A stretch of DNA of 64,000 nt, from NCBI RefSeq assembly GCF_022201045.2, contig NC_068562.1:5562001-5626000 (forward strand). Reading direction: 5' to 3'. The notes under the pieces were generated by a model that did not search any database, was not told the DNA's origin, and saw nothing but the letters and a program-made list of their open reading frames with translations. Position 1 is the first letter of the stretch; every line of letters begins with the position of its first letter. Below, piece by piece: positions 61,273 through 64,000 of this stretch. The DNA comes from Citrus sinensis. Lineage: Eukaryota; Streptophyta; Magnoliopsida; Sapindales; Rutaceae. Made by a program: the position numbers and the translations under genes.

Positions 61273-63281
61273 AACAAAACCGCAAGGATTTTCAACTTTG
61301 AGAAATCCTCTATGTTTTTCAGTGCAAGTATTTCAGCAGAGCAGATGACCAAAGTCAGAGATATTTTCCAGCTGAAAATTGTTTCCAAGCATGAAAAATA
61401 CTTGGGGTTACCGTCAATGATCGGAAGGAAAAAAGTCAGCTTCTTTAAGGACATAAAGCTGAGAATCCTAAGCAAAATCTCCAGCTGGCAAAGCAAATTG
61501 TTCTCAAGTGGAGGAAAAGAGACATTAATCAAAGCAGTGGCTCAAGCTATACCAGCTTATGCGATGAGTGTGTTTAGACTTCCCACGACACTATGTGAGG
61601 ATATTCGAAGAGTAATTGCTGGTTTTTGGTGGGGTGCAAAAAAAGACCGAAAAAGCACCCACTGGGCAAGTTGGGAGAAGTTGTGTCAAGCAAAAGGAAG
61701 AGGAGGCCTTGGCTTCAGAGATATTACCAGTTTCAATCAGGCTTTGGTGGCAAAACAAAGCTGGAGAATTATTAAATATCCAGAATCTCTGATGGCAAAA
61801 ATTCTACAAGCAAAATATTTTAAGGGTGCTGATTTCTTACAAGCTAAGCTGGGGTCAAAGCCATCTTTTGTCTGGAGAAGCATAATCTGGGGGAGACAAG
61901 TCATTGTAAATGGGATGAGATGGAGAATTGGAACAGGGGACAGAGTAAAGATTTACAAAAGCCACTGGATTCCAAGACCACAAGCCTTCAAACCTATATC
62001 AGCCCCAACCCTTGGCATGGATTGCACAGTAGCAGAACTTATTGACGAAAATCAGAAATGGAAAGAATCTTTGATCCAACAGCATTTCAACTTTGAAGAT
62101 GCTGAGTTAATTTCAAGAATTCAGCTCCCAATTAGCCCAAAACCAGATCAGATATTGTGGCATTACGATAAGAAGGGGAATTACTCGGTTAAGAGTGGAT
62201 ACCAGATTGCAATGAGGATTAAGCACCCTGCCAGGCCAAGTAGCTCCAGCAGTAACCTTGGTCAATGGAATGTGATATGGTCGCTGGAATTACCGGAAAA
62301 AATAAAAATCTTTATGTGGAAAGCTGCAAGAAATTTCCTCCCAACATCAGAAAACCTCTGGAGAAGGAAAATGGTGCAGGAGCCAATATGTCCAAGATGC
62401 AAAATGAAGAAGGAAGATATCAATCATGCAATTATGGTTTGTAAAGCAGCAAAGAAAATGTGGAAGTTAACCCCCTTCGTAGAAGAAATGCAGCTACTTG
62501 ATAACCAAGATCTGCTGAGCATGCTACAAGAGCTGGTGAATAGAAGAAGCAAAGATGAACTGAGACTGATAATTGCTCTCTGCTGGACAGCATGGCACAC
62601 AAGAAATATTTTTGTGTTTGAAAACAAAAGGCAAGACCCCCAAATCTCAGTAGCCAAAGCTGAAGCAGTGGTTGAGTCCTATGCAAGAGTTAGGATGACA
62701 AAGGTCCAAGCAGCAGCAAAAGCAATTCCAGCGAAAGGGGCAAAATGGATTCCTCCTCCACAAGGTCATTTCAAAGCAAATGTGGATGCTGCAGTCAATA
62801 AAGAGAAAAATCAAGTGGGGCTTGGGGTGGTGATCAGAGATGATAGTGGAGCAATCATAATTGCAGCAGTAAACCACACAAAGTACCATGGAGATGTAGC
62901 TCAAGCAGAGGCAGCAGCTGTCAATTTTGGGTTGCAAGTTGTGATGGAAGCAAGTTTGAGCCCTCTAATCTTAGAGACCGATTGCCAGGATGTAGTGGAT
63001 TTTGTGCTACACAACAAGAGCAGCAGAACTGAAATTTACTGGACCATTTCTGAAATCCAGCAAAAACTGCAGAGTTTCAACAGCATGGTGGAACTCCAGA
63101 AAATTCAAAGAACGTGTAATGCTATTGCTCATACTTTAGCTAAAATAGCTTTAGTTAATCGGGAAAGTTGTGTATGGAAGGGTGAAATACCCTGTCACAT
63201 TATGTCTGACATTTCAAAGTTTCTTTAATGAAAGTGAAATCTTTCTTATCAAAAAAAAAAAAAAAACAAAACCGCAAGGAT
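61273..63281 (+). mobile_element. 5'-truncated LINE retrotransposon with 17-bp TSD
   Basis: The inserted body is 61290-63264, ending in a poly(A) run (63251-63266) about 22 bases after the ORF2 stop. The word aacaaaaccgcaaggat lies at 61273-61289 and again at 63265-63281, a perfect 17-bp TSD typical of target-primed reverse transcription. The copy lacks ORF1, the endonuclease and most of the reverse transcriptase, as expected of a 5' truncation. The intact TSD and unbroken ORF point to a recent insertion. The empty site would join ctctcaataat to gttgattcgattg through one copy of the word. Confidence 0.94.
61291..63228 (+). CDS. LINE ORF2 C-terminal part: RT end, zinc-binding region, RNase H
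   Basis: About 645 codons without a stop. Order: the end of the reverse transcriptase/thumb (NFEKSSMFFS, then KYLGLPSMIGRKK); the connector with SSWQSKLFSSGGKETLIKAV and GGLGFRDITSFNQALVAKQ; a zf-RVT zinc-binding region around 62260-62460 (EKIKIFMWKAARNFLPT, CPRCKMKKEDINHAIMVC); and a plant-type RNase H domain (RVT_3) at about 62770-63180. Its acidic residues are in VDAAVNK, QAEAAAV and ETDCQ, and NAIAHTLAK follows. The ATG at 61228 that opens the long frame lies in host DNA before the TSD, so the apparent 666-residue protein is a chance fusion with 21 host-derived codons. No YxDD catalytic box is present, so it cannot be a working polymerase by itself. Confidence 0.92.
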   Translation, partial: FNFEKSSMFFSASISAEQMTKVRDIFQLKIVSKHEKYLGLPSMIGRKKVSFFKDIKLRILSKISSWQSKLFSSGGKETLIKAVAQAIPAYAMSVFRLPTTLCEDIRRVIAGFWWGAKKDRKSTHWASWEKLCQAKGRGGLGFRDITSFNQALVAKQSWRIIKYPESLMAKILQAKYFKGADFLQAKLGSKPSFVWRSIIWGRQVIVNGMRWRIGTGDRVKIYKSHWIPRPQAFKPISAPTLGMDCTVAELIDENQKWKESLIQQHFNFEDAELISRIQLPISPKPDQILWHYDKKGNYSVKSGYQIAMRIKHPARPSSSSSNLGQWNVIWSLELPEKIKIFMWKAARNFLPTSENLWRRKMVQEPICPRCKMKKEDINHAIMVCKAAKKMWKLTPFVEEMQLLDNQDLLSMLQELVNRRSKDELRLIIALCWTAWHTRNIFVFENKRQDPQISVAKAEAVVESYARVRMTKVQAAAKAIPAKGAKWIPPPQGHFKANVDAAVNKEKNQVGLGVVIRDDSGAIIIAAVNHTKYHGDVAQAEAAAVNFGLQVVMEASLSPLILETDCQDVVDFVLHNKSSRTEIYWTISEIQQKLQSFNSMVELQKIQRTCNAIAHTLAKIALVNRESCVWKGEIPCHIMSDISKFL

Positions 63282-63570
63282 GTTGATTCGATTGTCAGAA
63301 CAAAAAGGGGCAAAACCCTTGGCCCATGCCAGTATTGTAAGGCGTTGAAATAACTGTCCATATATAAGTGCAGAATGATTACAAGCCGACGAGATGTATA
63401 ATTGCCGTACGAGAACATACAAGGAACGTACAGAACTCAATCAAGACGCAACTTCATTGAAATTCACCACTTCAATTAAAGTTACCATAAGCTAAGCACA
63501 CCATGTGCTACATCATTGGTAGTTTCTTTAAAAGCTGAGAATATTGAAGTATAGAGACTACCGAGTTAAC
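63282..63570. promoter_or_regulatory. Upstream region of the MATE gene
   Basis: Short spacer between the LINE and the MATE start. A TATA-like catatataag at about 63359-63368 lies about 200 bases before the ATG. If it is the core promoter, the LINE has inserted within about 100 bases of it. Confidence 0.35.
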
Positions 63571-64000
63571 ATGGCAGGCAACGGTGAATTAGAAGAAACA
63601 AATGTTCCTTTGCTAGAAGATTTAGCTTCAAAGGTTCCGAAAACATTAGATGACTCAGATCAAAATCTTCCAAGAAGGGTTTGGATGGAATCAAAGAAGC
63701 TATGGTATATAGATGGTCCAACAATTTTTAGCCGTCTCGTCTCTTACTCGATGCTTGCCATCACCCTAGCATTTGCTGGTCATTTGGGTGATCTTGAGCT
63801 TGCCGCCATCTCCATTGTTAATAATGTCGTCATTGGTTTCGACTTTGGTCTCTTGGTACTCTCTCCTTTCTCTCTCATTAAAATTATATGCATAAATTAA
63901 AAATAAATAGATAAATAATAGAACTATTTTCGTTTCTTAAACATTCAGCAGCAACAATATTGTTTTCTTGGTTTATCATAGACAATCAAGCTGAGGATAA
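63571..64000 (+). CDS. DTX: MATE/DETOXIFICATION transporter, first exon (partial)
   Basis: Proton- or sodium-coupled multidrug and toxin extrusion carrier of plant membranes (family knowledge). Only exon 1 is visible (63571-63855, 95 residues); its donor GTACTC follows at 63856 and the window ends inside intron 1. The start ATG gives MAGNGELEETNVPLLEDL, an acidic cytosolic tail with a family-typical PLL motif. Then comes KKLWYIDGPTIFSRLVSYSM leading into the first membrane helix (AITLAFAGHLGDLELAAISI) and the start of the second (VVIGFDFGLL). These match the DTX27-type subgroup. An upstream in-frame extension has only a TTG, so I reject it. Whether the rest is intact cannot be known here. Confidence 0.9.

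Noticed and set aside
63544-63570. Nine-residue longer start for the MATE protein
   Set aside because: Begins at a TTG; the ATG at 63571 matches the usual family start.

Overview
This window looks like nuclear DNA of a dicot plant. The evidence is spliced genes with GT-AG introns, AT-rich intergenic DNA full of microsatellites, and plant-only families (ZF-HD homeodomain, D-type cyclin with LxCxE, classical arabinogalactan protein, GEM-like GRAM protein, plastid-type phosphofructokinase). My impression is a woody dicot, possibly Citrus or a relative. That is inference and would need a genome match.

Genes, left to right: a 14-3-3 protein (+, 1944-4903); a D-type cyclin (+, 11732-13626); an ATP-dependent 6-phosphofructokinase of plastid type (-, 13 coding exons, 18573-23873); a small charged protein of unknown function (+, 26083-26897); a zinc-finger homeodomain transcription factor (-, 31205-31933); a GEM-like GRAM-domain protein (-, 43501-46415); an FSH-type serine hydrolase (-, 47755-49506); a classical arabinogalactan protein (+, 57246-57701); and the first exon of a MATE/DETOXIFICATION transporter cut by the window end (+, from 63571). 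The exon models are my own: junctions follow GT-AG and every reading frame closes. The genes are independent housekeeping, regulatory or cell-wall genes. I see no cluster or pathway.

The rest is mobile-element debris, often with diagnosable target-site duplications (TSDs): three copies of one tRNA-derived SINE family (464-713, 32534-32778, 59890-60112); two copies of a second SINE-like family (5682-6077 and 50722-51049, the latter inserted beside an inverted-repeat element); a 5'-truncated LINE with an open C-terminal ORF2 and a 17-bp TSD (61273-63281); a Mutator-like non-autonomous element with a perfect 9-bp TSD (41777-42663); small fold-back MITEs (46706-46850, 54157-54297 and a larger one at 33931-34453); a candidate solo LTR rich in degenerate tandem repeats (38027-39785); and decayed endogenous pararetrovirus fragments (9817-11080).

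No CRISPR array, rRNA or intact tRNA gene was seen. I found no convincing new multi-gene system. The most useful observations concern the repeat families and their insertion histories.
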